A DNA stretch of 39,753 nucleotides from Bradyrhizobium oropedii. GTDB taxonomy: Bacteria; Pseudomonadota; Alphaproteobacteria; Rhizobiales; Xanthobacteraceae. The stretch spans positions 1 to 39,753 of the forward strand of contig NZ_JACMYO010000068.1 of NCBI RefSeq assembly GCF_020889685.1, written 5' to 3'. A program made the translations under genes and the position numbers. Of this stretch, positions 31,949 through 39,753 are shown one piece after another; position 1 is the stretch's first letter; every line of letters begins with the position of its first letter. Below the pieces are notes generated by a model, which did no database searches, was not told the DNA's origin, and was given only the letters and a program-made list of their open reading frames with translations.

Positions 31949-33700
31949 ATGAGCGAACAACAGATCAAGATCACCCTGGCGCAACTCAATCCGACGGTCG
32001 GTGACGTCACCGGCAACGCCGCGAAAGCGCGTGCCGCGCGCGACAAGGCGAAGGCAGACGGCGCGGACCTCGTGGTGCTGTCGGAGCTGTTCATCGCCGG
32101 CTATCCGCCGGAGGATCTGGTGCTCAAGCCGGCGTTCCAGTCGGCCTGCCGCGCCGCGATCGAGGAACTGGCGCGCGAGACCAAAGATGGCGGCCCGGCG
32201 ATGCTGATCGGCACGCCCTGGGTCGAGGACGGCAAGCTTTACAATGCCTGCGCGCTGCTCGACGGCGGCCGCATCGCCGCGCTGCGCTTCAAGGCCAACC
32301 TGCCGAACTACGGCGTGTTCGACGAGAAGCGGCTGTTTGCGCGCGGCCCGGCATCGGGCCCGGTGACCGTGCGCGGCGTGCGTATCGGCGTGCCGATCTG
32401 CGAGGACATCTGGCTCGAGGAATCCGAGGACTACGAAAACGTCGTCGAGTGCCTGGCCGAGACCGGCGCGGAAATTCTGATCGTGCCGAACGGCTCGCCC
32501 TATGCCCGCGACAAGACCGATCTCCGGCTGTCGATCGTGGTGGCGCGCGTCACCGAGAGCGGGCTGCCGCTGATCTATCTCAATGAGATGGGCGGCCAGG
32601 ACGAACTGATCTTCGATGGCGCCTCGTTCGCGCTGAATGCCGATCTCTCCGTCGCAGCACAGCTTCCGGCGTTCGAGGAGAACATCACGACGCTGACGTG
32701 GCGCAAGACCGCAGATGGTTGGCGCTGCAACGGGCCGATCACGGCGCAGCTCGAAGGCGACAAGGCCGATTACGCGGCCTGCGTGCTCGGCCTGCGCGAC
32801 TATGTCCGCAAGAACGGTTTTCCCGGCGTGTTGCTCGGCGTCTCCGGCGGCATCGACTCGGCGCTGTGCGCGGCGATCGCGGTCGATGCGCTCGGCGCCG
32901 ACAAGGTGCGCGGCGTGATGCTGCCGTTCCGCTACACCGCGCAGGTCTCGCTCGACGATGCCGCCAAGCTCGCAGCCGCGCTCGGCATCCGCTACGAGAT
33001 CCTGCCGATTGCGGACGCCGTGAACGGGTTCGAGACGATTCTCGCGCCTGTCTTCAAGGGGCTGGAGCGCGACATCACCGAGGAGAATTTGCAGGCCCGC
33101 GCCCGCGGCACGCTGTTGATGGCGATCTCCAACAAGACCGGCGCCATGGTGGTGACGACGGGCAACAAGTCGGAAATGTCGGTCGGCTACGCCACGCTGT
33201 ATGGCGACATGAATGGCGGCTTCAACCCGATCAAGGACATCTACAAGACCGAGGTGTTCCGCCTGTCGAGCCTGCGCAATGCCTGGAAGCCGGACGGCGC
33301 GCTCGGGCCCTCGGGCGAGGTGATCCCGGTCAACATCATCATCCGGCCGCCGACCGCGGAGCTGCGCGAGAACCAGACCGACCAGGATTCGCTGCCGCCC
33401 TACGACGTGCTGGACGCGATCCTCGAACGGTTGGTCGAGCGCGAGGAGCCGCTTGCGACCATCATCGAAGCCGGCTTCAATCCCGACGTGGTGACCCGCA
33501 TCGATCGCCTGCTCAACATCGCCGAATACAAGCGGCGGCAGGCCGCGCCGGGGGTGAAGGTGACGCGCAAGAATTTCGGCCGCGACCGCCGCTATCCCAT
33601 CACCAACCGCTTCCGCGATTTCGGCAAGGCGCTGCCGGAGCCCGACGACAAGCTGGTGACGCGCGGCTCGCGCGCGTCGGCGGAGGCGTTCGAGGGGTAA
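31949..33700 (+). CDS. nadE: glutamine-dependent NAD+ synthetase
   Basis: 583 aa from the ATG at 31949; the open frame upstream from 31877 runs through a hairpin and has no ribosome site. Two domains: an N-terminal carbon-nitrogen hydrolase (glutaminase) with triad E46 (LSELF), K115 (RFKANLP) and C151 (VPICEDIW), then the NAD synthetase domain with the ATP pyrophosphatase loop SGGIDS at 299-304. It amidates deamido-NAD to NAD in the cytoplasm using glutamine. Length fits the fused bacterial form. ATAAAGATATG gives an A/T-rich ribosome site, without a strong Shine-Dalgarno. Confidence 0.97.
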   Translation: MSEQQIKITLAQLNPTVGDVTGNAAKARAARDKAKADGADLVVLSELFIAGYPPEDLVLKPAFQSACRAAIEELARETKDGGPAMLIGTPWVEDGKLYNACALLDGGRIAALRFKANLPNYGVFDEKRLFARGPASGPVTVRGVRIGVPICEDIWLEESEDYENVVECLAETGAEILIVPNGSPYARDKTDLRLSIVVARVTESGLPLIYLNEMGGQDELIFDGASFALNADLSVAAQLPAFEENITTLTWRKTADGWRCNGPITAQLEGDKADYAACVLGLRDYVRKNGFPGVLLGVSGGIDSALCAAIAVDALGADKVRGVMLPFRYTAQVSLDDAAKLAAALGIRYEILPIADAVNGFETILAPVFKGLERDITEENLQARARGTLLMAISNKTGAMVVTTGNKSEMSVGYATLYGDMNGGFNPIKDIYKTEVFRLSSLRNAWKPDGALGPSGEVIPVNIIIRPPTAELRENQTDQDSLPPYDVLDAILERLVEREEPLATIIEAGFNPDVVTRIDRLLNIAEYKRRQAAPGVKVTRKNFGRDRRYPITNRFRDFGKALPEPDDKLVTRGSRASAEAFEG

Positions 33701-33703
33701 ACC

Positions 33704-34863
33704 CTACTGCTTCTTCTGCTGGATGAAGGTCGGGCCGACCGTGCGGATCTGGCCGTCGCTCGTGGGCGCGGCCGGGGCCGTGGCGTCAGCCGCGGCCGGC
33801 TGCTGCTGAGCGGCTGCTGCAGGCGCGCCCTTCTTGCCGGCGGCGGACTTGGTCTGCGCGCGCTGCTGCATCTTCCGCGCGCTCTCCTCGGTGACGATGA
33901 TGTCGCCCTGCTGCGCGGCGGCCGCCTGGTCGTCGACTGCCTTCAGCGCCTCCGCCCAGCTCTGGCCGGCGCCTTGCAGGAGCACGACGGGTTGAACTCT
34001 GTGCGGTACTTGAAGGCGTTCGGCAGCGCCGAGTAGGACTGGCCGTTGATCGAGACCGCCTGGTTGATGTCTTCGCCGGGATTTCGATAGGTAAACAGGC
34101 TGGCTTCCGCGGCCGGGCACTGCGCCTTGCAGATCTGCTCATCGGCGGCAAAGCGCGCCTGGCTGGTCGCGAACGAGATCGGGAAGTAGGCGCCGTCACA
34201 GGTGCGGACGCAGACGGTGCGGAAGGTGCCGGACTGTGCGCCATATTGCGCGTCGGGCGGAGGCAGCTGACTGCTCGGATTGCTGCCGCCACCGCCGCCG
34301 CCGAACAGGTTCTCGAGGAAGTTGCCCGGGCCACGCGCTGCGGCCGCGGCGTATTGCGGGCCGCAATTGTTCTGCGCCAGTGCGGTCAGGACCGAGCGGC
34401 GCTGGTTCTCGCGGTCGGCACCGCCGAGCCCGCCGGTGCGCAGCCGCTCGAGATTGGCGGTCATCTGGTCGAGATTGGCGCGCATCTGCTGGATCTGGTT
34501 GTTGACCGGACCGCACTGCGCCGAATTGTTGTTGAAGAGAGAGAGGAACCCGGAGCTGTCGCAGCCCATGCGCCGCGCCTGCGCCGTCACGCGATCGAGT
34601 TCGCCCTGCTGCCGGGTTGCCGCGTCCTGATAGCGGCGGATCTGCTCGTCCCTTGCCGGATCGCCGCCGCCGCGATCAATCGCCGCCAACTGGCCCTCGA
34701 GCCGGCTGCACATCGGGTTGGCCTGCGGCGCGCCCTGCGGAGCCGGGCCGGGCGGGCCCGGGGGCACCTGGGCCAGGGCATCCGTGGCGGGCAGGGCGAT
34801 GCCGGCCAGCACGGCGCAAGTCAGAAACCAGCGGGAGAAGCGAGAACGGGAGCTATTGGGCAT
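33704..34863 (-). pseudogene. DUF2865 secreted protein gene with a single-base frameshift
   Basis: The main frame (34863 down to 33943; 306 aa) has a signal peptide (WFLTCAVLAGIALPATDALA) and the DUF2865 core: cysteine pattern around MGCDSSGFLSLFNNNSAQC, CVRTCDGAYFPISFATSQ, QICKAQCPAAEASLFTYR and FNPSCSCKAP. It then runs into ARAGRRR-stop. The neighbouring frame continues GQSWAEALKAVDDQ and DIIVTEESARKMQQR, which is the normal DUF2865 C-terminus. One C is missing near 33966 (GGCC where GGCCC would restore CKAPGQSW). Either a recent inactivating mutation or a sequencing error. Function of DUF2865 is unknown; periplasmic. Confidence 0.85.
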
Positions 34864-35021
34864 ATCCGGCCATTAAAACGACGCCGCGCGGCGATCAACG
34901 CCAAAGCGCGCGGCCAAGGTCCCCTTGCAAAGGTCGCCTGCAATAACTGTTTCTCGGGGCAGCGTCACGTCGTTTCCGGGGCGCCGGTGTGGCAATAGCC
35001 CCGTTTATCCAGCGGCTTGGC

Positions 35022-35345
35022 TTAGCGCTGACAGGTGATGGCGACGTATTCGCCGCAGCTATTGCCACTGCATTTCTCATTTGCAGCGTGCGGAACCGCA
35101 CCGGTGATCTCGTCGGGATCGACGCGGCGGTAATTGGTGGCCTGTGCAAAATCGCGTGACCGGCAATAGGCCCGGGCAGCAGACGCACCGCAGCGGTCGC
35201 CGCGGGCCAGGCACTGATCGATGCCGTAGCCGTCCGCCTGGTTGGCGACGATGAAGACGCGGCTGTCGGCCAGCGCGGCCGAGGGGGCAAAGAAGGACGG
35301 GACAACGAAGAGCGTGCAGGCAATCAATGCTGAAATCGGCCGCAT
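35022..35345 (-). CDS. small secreted cysteine-rich protein
   Basis: 107 aa from the ATG at 35345, which gives a clean signal peptide (MRPISALIACTLFVVPSFFA, cleavage near AALA-DS). The mature part has 7 cysteines: DQCLARGDRCG, ARAYCRSRDF, NEKCSGNSCGEYVAITCQR, pointing to several disulfides in a periplasmic or extracellular protein. No enzyme motif. Similar short Bradyrhizobium proteins are usually annotated as hypothetical. A TTAA-rich stretch 56-70 nt upstream (35401-35416) could be part of its promoter. Confidence 0.75.
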   Translation of the reverse strand: MRPISALIACTLFVVPSFFAPSAALADSRVFIVANQADGYGIDQCLARGDRCGASAARAYCRSRDFAQATNYRRVDPDEITGAVPHAANEKCSGNSCGEYVAITCQR

Positions 35346-35640
35346 GGTGCACCAGTGAAAATGGCGGGGAATCCGCGAGCCACCGGATACGCCCAAATGC
35401 TTAATAATGATTAACCATGAGGGCGTTGGCGTGATTTCGCTGTGGGGCCGGCCGCAATACGTCCGAAAACAGCCCCTTGACGCGATAAAGGGGCCATGAG
35501 ACATGGTGGAACCATGAACGGCCACCTCGCCATCTGCAGCATTTGCCGCGAGATTATGAGCTAGCGATTCGCTGGCTGAGGCCGTCTTTTCTCAATCGCC
35601 TGAGAATCACTGGACGCCCGGCCGCAAGGGACGGTGATCC

Positions 35641-37041
35641 ATGGATTTGCGCCTCTACGATACGTTGACCCGCGAGAAGCGGCCGTTCGTGCCGCTCGAT
35701 GCCAACAACGTCCGCATGTATGCCTGCGGACCGACGGTCTACGACTTCGCCCATATCGGCAACGGCCGCGCGGCTATCGTCTTCGACGTGCTGTTCCGCG
35801 CGCTGCGCCATCGTTATGGCGCCGATCACGTGACTTATGTCCGCAACATCACCGACGTCGACGACAAGATCAACGTCCGCGCCGCGCGGGACTATCCCGG
35901 CGTGCCCTTGAACGAGGCGATCCGCAAGGTCACCGAGCAGACCTATCAGCAGTACCAGGACGACGTCACGGCGCTGGGCTGCTTAGCCCCGACCGTGCAG
36001 CCGCGCGCGACCGAGCACATCCCGGAGATGCGCGCGATCATCGAGAGACTGGTCGCCGGCGGCTTCGCCTATGTCGCCGAGGACCATGTGCTGTTCTCGC
36101 CGCAGGCGATGAACGCGGCCAATTCGACGCTGCCGCGCTACGGCGCGCTGTCGAAGCGTTCGCTCGACGAGATGATCGCGGGCGCCCGCGTCGATGTCGC
36201 GCCCTACAAGCGCGACAACACCGACTTCGTGCTGTGGAAGCCGTCGAAGCCGGGCGAGCCGTCCTGGCCGTCGCCGGCAGGCATTGCGGTCGAAGGGCGC
36301 CCCGGCTGGCACATCGAGTGCTCGGCGATGGCCTGGAAGCATCTCGGCGAGAAGTTCGATATCCATGGCGGCGGCATCGATCTGGTGTTCCCGCACCATG
36401 AGAACGAGCTCGCGCAGACCTGCTGCGCGTTCCACACCGACCGCATGGCCAATGTCTGGATGCACAACGGCTTCCTGCAGATCGAAAGCGAGAAGATGTC
36501 GAAGTCGCTCGGCAACTTCTTCACGATCCGCGATCTCTTGGCCGATTGGCCGGGCGAGGTGTTGCGGCTGAGCATGCTCAAGACGCACTATCGCTCGCCG
36601 CTCGACTGGACGCTGAAGAGTGCAGATGAGAGCGCGAAGATACTCGACGATTGGTACGCGGTTGCGGCCGACGCCGAGCCCGGCGCGCCGTCGACGGCGA
36701 TGGTCGAGGCGCTTTACGACGACCTCAACACGGCGCAGGCAATGGCCGTTCTGCACGGCCTGCGCAGTGCTGCCTCGAGCAACGAACAGAGTCGCAAGGA
36801 GTTCGCCGGTTCGCTCCGGCTGCTCGGCTTCCTGTCGGAGAGCGCGGCGGCGTGGGAGGCGCGCAAGCAACAGGCGAGCGGCGTCGATGCCGCTGCGGTC
36901 GAGGCGCTGATTGCCGAGCGCACTGCGGCGCGTGCGCGCAAGGACTTCAAGGAATCCGACCGGATCCGCGATCAGCTCGCCGCGATGGGCGTAGTGATCA
37001 AGGACTCCAAGGAAGGCACCACCTGGGAGGTCGCGCGATGA
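35641..37041 (+). CDS. cysS: cysteinyl-tRNA synthetase
   Basis: 466 aa class I aminoacyl-tRNA synthetase. Zinc ligands C29 (YACGPTVYD), C227 (WHIECSAMA), H252 and E256 (HHENE) match E. coli C28/C209/H234/E238. The HIGH motif is FAHIGNGR (HIGN, as commonly seen in alphaproteobacteria), and KMSKS is at 285-289. The C-terminal helical domain (EALIAERTAARARKDFKESD) binds tRNA. ATG at 35641 follows GGGACGGTGATCC, a modest ribosome site. The stop overlaps the next gene's ATG (ATGA), so cysS leads a coupled three-gene operon. Confidence 0.97.
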   Translation: MDLRLYDTLTREKRPFVPLDANNVRMYACGPTVYDFAHIGNGRAAIVFDVLFRALRHRYGADHVTYVRNITDVDDKINVRAARDYPGVPLNEAIRKVTEQTYQQYQDDVTALGCLAPTVQPRATEHIPEMRAIIERLVAGGFAYVAEDHVLFSPQAMNAANSTLPRYGALSKRSLDEMIAGARVDVAPYKRDNTDFVLWKPSKPGEPSWPSPAGIAVEGRPGWHIECSAMAWKHLGEKFDIHGGGIDLVFPHHENELAQTCCAFHTDRMANVWMHNGFLQIESEKMSKSLGNFFTIRDLLADWPGEVLRLSMLKTHYRSPLDWTLKSADESAKILDDWYAVAADAEPGAPSTAMVEALYDDLNTAQAMAVLHGLRSAASSNEQSRKEFAGSLRLLGFLSESAAAWEARKQQASGVDAAAVEALIAERTAARARKDFKESDRIRDQLAAMGVVIKDSKEGTTWEVAR

Positions 37042-37544
37042 GCCGTTCCGCACCCGCATTGCGTCCGTATCTGCCCGACGACGCGCCGCTGCTGGCGGCG
37101 ATCTTCGCGGCCTCGATCATGGATCTGACCGGCGACGACTACACCGAAACGCAGCAGGAGGCCTGGGCGGCCGTTGCCGACGACGAGGCGGCATTCGGCA
37201 AGAAGCTGGCCGGCCAGCTCACGCTGATCGCAACGTTGCAGGGCGCGCCGGTCGGATTTGCCTCGCTGAAGGGCGCCGATCACATCGACATGCTCTACGT
37301 GCATCCGAGTGCCGTGGGGCAGGGCGTCGGCGCTGCGCTGTGCGATGCGCTGGAGAAGATCGCGAGCGCCCGCGGCACCAAGACCCTGAAAGCCGATGTC
37401 AGCGACACCGCGCTCGAATTCTTCCGCAAGCGCGGCTACGTCGCGCAGCAGCGCAATACGGTCACCATCAACGACGAATGGCTCGCCAACACCACGATGC
37501 AGAAGACGCTCGATGGCGTTGCCGTGCCCGGAGGCCACGCATGA
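37038..37544 (+). CDS. GNAT family N-acetyltransferase
   Basis: 168 aa from the ATG at 37038, which overlaps the cysS stop. The GNAT fold is visible: LRPYLPDDAPLLAAIF at the start, GFASLKGADHIDMLYVHPS leading to the acetyl-CoA loop GQGVGAALCDALEKIA (Q/RxxGxG/A), then LEFFRKRGYVAQQ. Substrate is unknown; small-molecule or antibiotic-like acetylation is typical for this subgroup (YafP-like). Its stop overlaps the next ATG. The position between cysS and cimA makes co-expression certain if the operon is real, but does not explain its role. Confidence 0.9.
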   Translation: MSRSAPALRPYLPDDAPLLAAIFAASIMDLTGDDYTETQQEAWAAVADDEAAFGKKLAGQLTLIATLQGAPVGFASLKGADHIDMLYVHPSAVGQGVGAALCDALEKIASARGTKTLKADVSDTALEFFRKRGYVAQQRNTVTINDEWLANTTMQKTLDGVAVPGGHA

Positions 37545-39139
37545 GCCGTGAGCGCCTCTATCTATTCGACACCACGCTGCGCGACGGTGCGCAGACCAAT
37601 GGCGTCGACTTCACGCTGCAGGACAAGCAGGTGATCGCCGGCATGCTCGACGCGCTCGGCATCGACTATGTCGAGGGCGGCTATCCCGGCGCCAATCCAA
37701 CCGACACCGAGTTCTTCAGCAGGAAGCCTGCCTTCGACCACGCGCGCTTCACCGCGTTCGGCATGACGCGGCGGCCGGGCCGTTCGGCCTCGAACGATCC
37801 GGGGCTCGCCGGCATCCTCGAGGCCAAGGCCGACGCGATCTGCTTCGTCGCCAAATCCTCCGCCTACCAGGTCCGGGTCGCGCTCGAGACCACGAACGAG
37901 GAGAACCTCGCCTCGATCCGCGAGAGCGTCGCGGCCGCCAAGGCATTGGGCCGCGAGGTGATGGTCGACTGCGAGCATTTCTTCGACGGCTACAAGGAGA
38001 ACCGCGACTATGCGCTCGCCTGCGCCATTGCGGCCTATGCGGCCGGTGCGCGCTGGGTGGTGCTGTGCGACACCAATGGCGGTACCATGCCGCATGAGAT
38101 CGAGACCATCGTCGCCGACGTCGTCAATCACGTGCCCGGCGCCCATCTCGGCATCCACGCTCATAACGACACCGAGCAGGCGGTGGCGAATTCACTCGCC
38201 GCGGTGCGCGCCGGCGCACGGCAGATCCAGGGCACGCTCAACGGCCTCGGCGAGCGCTGCGGCAATGCCAATCTCTGCTCGCTGATCCCGACCCTGAAGC
38301 TGAAGCAGGAGTTTGTCGACAAGTTCGAGATCGGCGTCACCACCGAGAAAATGGCGACGTTGATGAAGGTGTCGCGCACGCTCGACGACATGCTGAACCG
38401 CGCGCCGAACCGCCATGCGGCCTACGTCGGCGAGAGCGCCTTCGTCACCAAGACCGGCATCCATGCCTCCGCTGTCATGAAGGATCCGCAGACCTACGAG
38501 CACGTGCTGCCGGATTCCGTCGGCAATCACCGCAAGGTGCTGGTCTCGGACCAGGCCGGCCGCTCCAATGTGATGGCCGAGCTCGACCGCGCCGGCATCG
38601 TCTATGACAAGGGCGATCCGCGGCTGACGCGGCTGGTCGAGGAGCTGAAGGAGCGCGAGGCCGCGGGATTTGCCTATGAATCGGCGAATGCCTCATTCGA
38701 CCTGTTGGCGCGTCGCACGCTCGGCAAGGTGCCGGAATATTTCAAGGTCGAGCAGTTCGACGTCAATGTCGAGCAGCGCTATAACGCCAACGGCCAGCGC
38801 GTCACGGTGGCGCTCGCGGTGGTGAAGGTCGATGTCGACGGCGAACGGTTGATCTCGGCCGCTGAGGGCAACGGTCCGGTCAACGCGCTCGACGTGGCGC
38901 TGCGCAAGGATCTCGGCAAGTACCAGAAATATATCGATGGCCTGAAGCTGATCGACTACCGCGTCCGTATCCTCAATGGCGGCACCGAGGCGGTCACGCG
39001 CGTGTTGATCGAAAGCGAGGACGAGACCGGCGAGAGCTGGACCACGGTCGGCGTCTCGCCCAACATCATCGACGCCTCGTTCCAGGCGCTGATGGATTCG
39101 GTGTTTTACAAGCTGGTGAAGTCGGGCGCGCAGGCGTGA
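37541..39139 (+). CDS. cimA: (R)-citramalate synthase
   Basis: 532 aa from the ATG at 37541, overlapping the GNAT stop by 4 nt. LeuA-family TIM barrel: FDTTLRDGAQTNGVDF at residues about 9-24 (the catalytic Arg-Asp pair), GYPGANPTD, LCDTNGG, HNDTEQAVANSL (metal-binding His residues) and GTLNGLGERCGNANL. The C-terminal LeuA dimerisation/allosteric domain (from about 400; VEQRYNANGQRVTVALAVVK) is complete. It condenses acetyl-CoA with pyruvate to citramalate, the threonine-independent route to isoleucine. A homocitrate- or isopropylmalate-synthase role is less likely because of the long CimA-type sequence. Confidence 0.94.
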   Translation: MSRERLYLFDTTLRDGAQTNGVDFTLQDKQVIAGMLDALGIDYVEGGYPGANPTDTEFFSRKPAFDHARFTAFGMTRRPGRSASNDPGLAGILEAKADAICFVAKSSAYQVRVALETTNEENLASIRESVAAAKALGREVMVDCEHFFDGYKENRDYALACAIAAYAAGARWVVLCDTNGGTMPHEIETIVADVVNHVPGAHLGIHAHNDTEQAVANSLAAVRAGARQIQGTLNGLGERCGNANLCSLIPTLKLKQEFVDKFEIGVTTEKMATLMKVSRTLDDMLNRAPNRHAAYVGESAFVTKTGIHASAVMKDPQTYEHVLPDSVGNHRKVLVSDQAGRSNVMAELDRAGIVYDKGDPRLTRLVEELKEREAAGFAYESANASFDLLARRTLGKVPEYFKVEQFDVNVEQRYNANGQRVTVALAVVKVDVDGERLISAAEGNGPVNALDVALRKDLGKYQKYIDGLKLIDYRVRILNGGTEAVTRVLIESEDETGESWTTVGVSPNIIDASFQALMDSVFYKLVKSGAQA

Positions 39140-39159
39140 GGCTGGCGTGATGAAAGGGA

Positions 39160-39245
39160 CGTCATTGCGAGCGAAGCGAAGCAATCCATCCGTCCGCATG
39201 CTCGGATCGATGGATTGCTTCGTCGCTTCGCTCCTCGCAATGACG
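39160..39245. repeat. REP-like palindrome after cimA
   Basis: Left arm CGTCATTGCGAGCGAAGCGA then AGCAATCCATC; right arm GATGGATTGCTTCGTCGCTT then CGCTCCTCGCAATGACG. The arms are nearly perfect inverse complements around a 20-nt loop. This is a very common type of intergenic palindrome in Bradyrhizobium and Rhodopseudomonas. It ends the cysS-GNAT-cimA unit and may stabilise or end its transcript. Confidence 0.85.
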
Positions 39246-39258
39246 AGGGAGGATAGAC

Positions 39259-39636
39259 ATGATCGACCACGTCTCCGTCGGTGTCCGCGATCTCGAACGC
39301 GCCGCGCGGTTCTATGAACCGACGCTGGCCGCGCTCGGCCTGACGCGTCTCGTCACACGGCCGGCAACGATCGGCTTCGGCAAGGCCTATCCCGAATTCT
39401 GGATCAATCTGCGTGCCGCGATGGCGCAGGTCCCGCATGAGAGCGGCACCCATATCTGCCTGCGCGCCAAAACCCCCGCCGAGGTCGATGCGTTCCATGC
39501 CGCCGCGCTGGCGTCCGGCGGCCTCTCCGATGGTCCCCCGGGCCTGCGCCCGCACGACCGCGTGCGCTATTATGCAGCCTTCGTCCTCGACCCGGACGGC
39601 AATCGCGTCGAGGCCGTGACGTTTCCGAATGAGTGA
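39259..39636 (+). CDS. VOC (glyoxalase/bleomycin resistance) family protein
   Basis: 125 aa with a strong ribosome site (GGGAGGA, 6 nt before the ATG). One VOC module with paired beta-alpha-beta-beta-beta units: MIDHVSVGVRDLERAARFYE (metal-binding His near residue 4), THICLRAKTPAEVDAFHAAA and YYAAFVLDPDGNRVEAVTF (metal-binding Glu near the end). These proteins bind a divalent metal as dimers and catalyse isomerisation, ring cleavage or drug binding. Function unassigned. It lies after the REP palindrome, so probably has its own promoter. Confidence 0.88.
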   Translation: MIDHVSVGVRDLERAARFYEPTLAALGLTRLVTRPATIGFGKAYPEFWINLRAAMAQVPHESGTHICLRAKTPAEVDAFHAAALASGGLSDGPPGLRPHDRVRYYAAFVLDPDGNRVEAVTFPNE

Positions 39637-39665
39637 GGTTGGGTAGGCCGACGGATATCTCAATC

Positions 39666-39753
39666 CGTCATCCTGAGGTGCGAGCTCTTGCGAGCCTCGA
39701 AGGATGGACGGCCACCAGCCGGGCCGTTCATCCTTCGAGACGCGCTATGCGCT
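39666..39753. repeat. REP-like palindrome, cut by window end
   Basis: It begins CGTCATCCTGAGGTGCGAGC and contains an inverse pair TCGAAGGATG / CATCCTTCGA (39697-39706 and 39729-39738) around GGCC-rich sequence. From memory this is a Bradyrhizobium dispersed palindrome; the second outer arm is expected beyond the window. Confidence 0.7.

Noticed and set aside
35401..35416. TTAA..TTAACC stretch upstream of the small cysteine-rich gene as a CtrA site
   Set aside because: Spacing is 6 nt rather than 7 between the TTAA halves, so it does not meet the consensus; kept only as a possible promoter element.
35746..35760. HIGN instead of HIGH in cysteinyl-tRNA synthetase as an active-site defect
   Set aside because: I recall HIGN as a common form in alphaproteobacterial enzymes, and all zinc ligands and KMSKS are intact.
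1..39753. tRNA, rRNA, CRISPR array, integrase or intact insertion sequence
   Set aside because: None seen: no direct repeats with regular spacers, no conserved RNA gene sequence, and no transposase motif.

Overview
The window is GC-rich chromosomal DNA from an alphaproteobacterium, most likely Bradyrhizobium or a close relative (Nitrobacteraceae). This is inferred from gene content (class II DAHP synthase, plant-type glutathione reductase, DUF2865, DUF2934 and DUF2059 proteins, TakP-like TRAP receptors), from a canonical CtrA-type box, and from dispersed palindromic repeats that I recall from Bradyrhizobium. No rRNA, tRNA, CRISPR array, integrase or intact transposase was seen.

Layout. 1-4130: the 3' part of an Mrp/ApbC Fe-S carrier gene, then a small helix-turn-helix-like ORF, then a decayed second copy of the mrp 3' end, then two tandem TRAP/TakP-like receptor genes, each followed by its own terminator. 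4200-13400: two small secreted proteins and a minus-strand adaptor / HME-type RND pump / NodT-type outer-membrane factor operon, with a divergent OmpR-type response regulator and sensor kinase. 13400-17390: a minus-strand unit of TRAP small permease, TRAP large permease and a carboxypeptidase-G2-like peptidase; these may be the permeases for the receptors 12 kb upstream. 17390-23860: moaA, a lipoprotein gene behind a CtrA-like site, gph, a decayed SDR gene, rpiA, a DUF2059 gene, gor and a DUF2934 gene.

23900-27860 is the accessory part. It holds a glycosyltransferase-like gene of lower GC, a frameshifted and truncated cupin, a two-gene cassette (a DUF4365 putative PD-(D/E)XK-type nuclease overlapping by 4 nt an unrecognised 389-aa protein), and about 800 nt of AT-rich and repeat DNA. 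The DUF4365 pair is the best candidate in the window for an undescribed system, possibly defence; that function is inference only.

27867-39753: an alpha/beta hydrolase divergent from DAHP synthase across a perfect 18-bp palindrome, then dgkA, a sarcosine-oxidase-like FAD enzyme, glutamine-dependent nadE, a frameshifted DUF2865 gene, a small cysteine-rich secreted protein, a tightly coupled cysS - GNAT - cimA operon, a VOC protein and REP-like palindromes. Central metabolism (aromatic amino acids, isoleucine via citramalate, NAD, pentose phosphate, molybdopterin, glutathione) dominates outside the accessory stretch.
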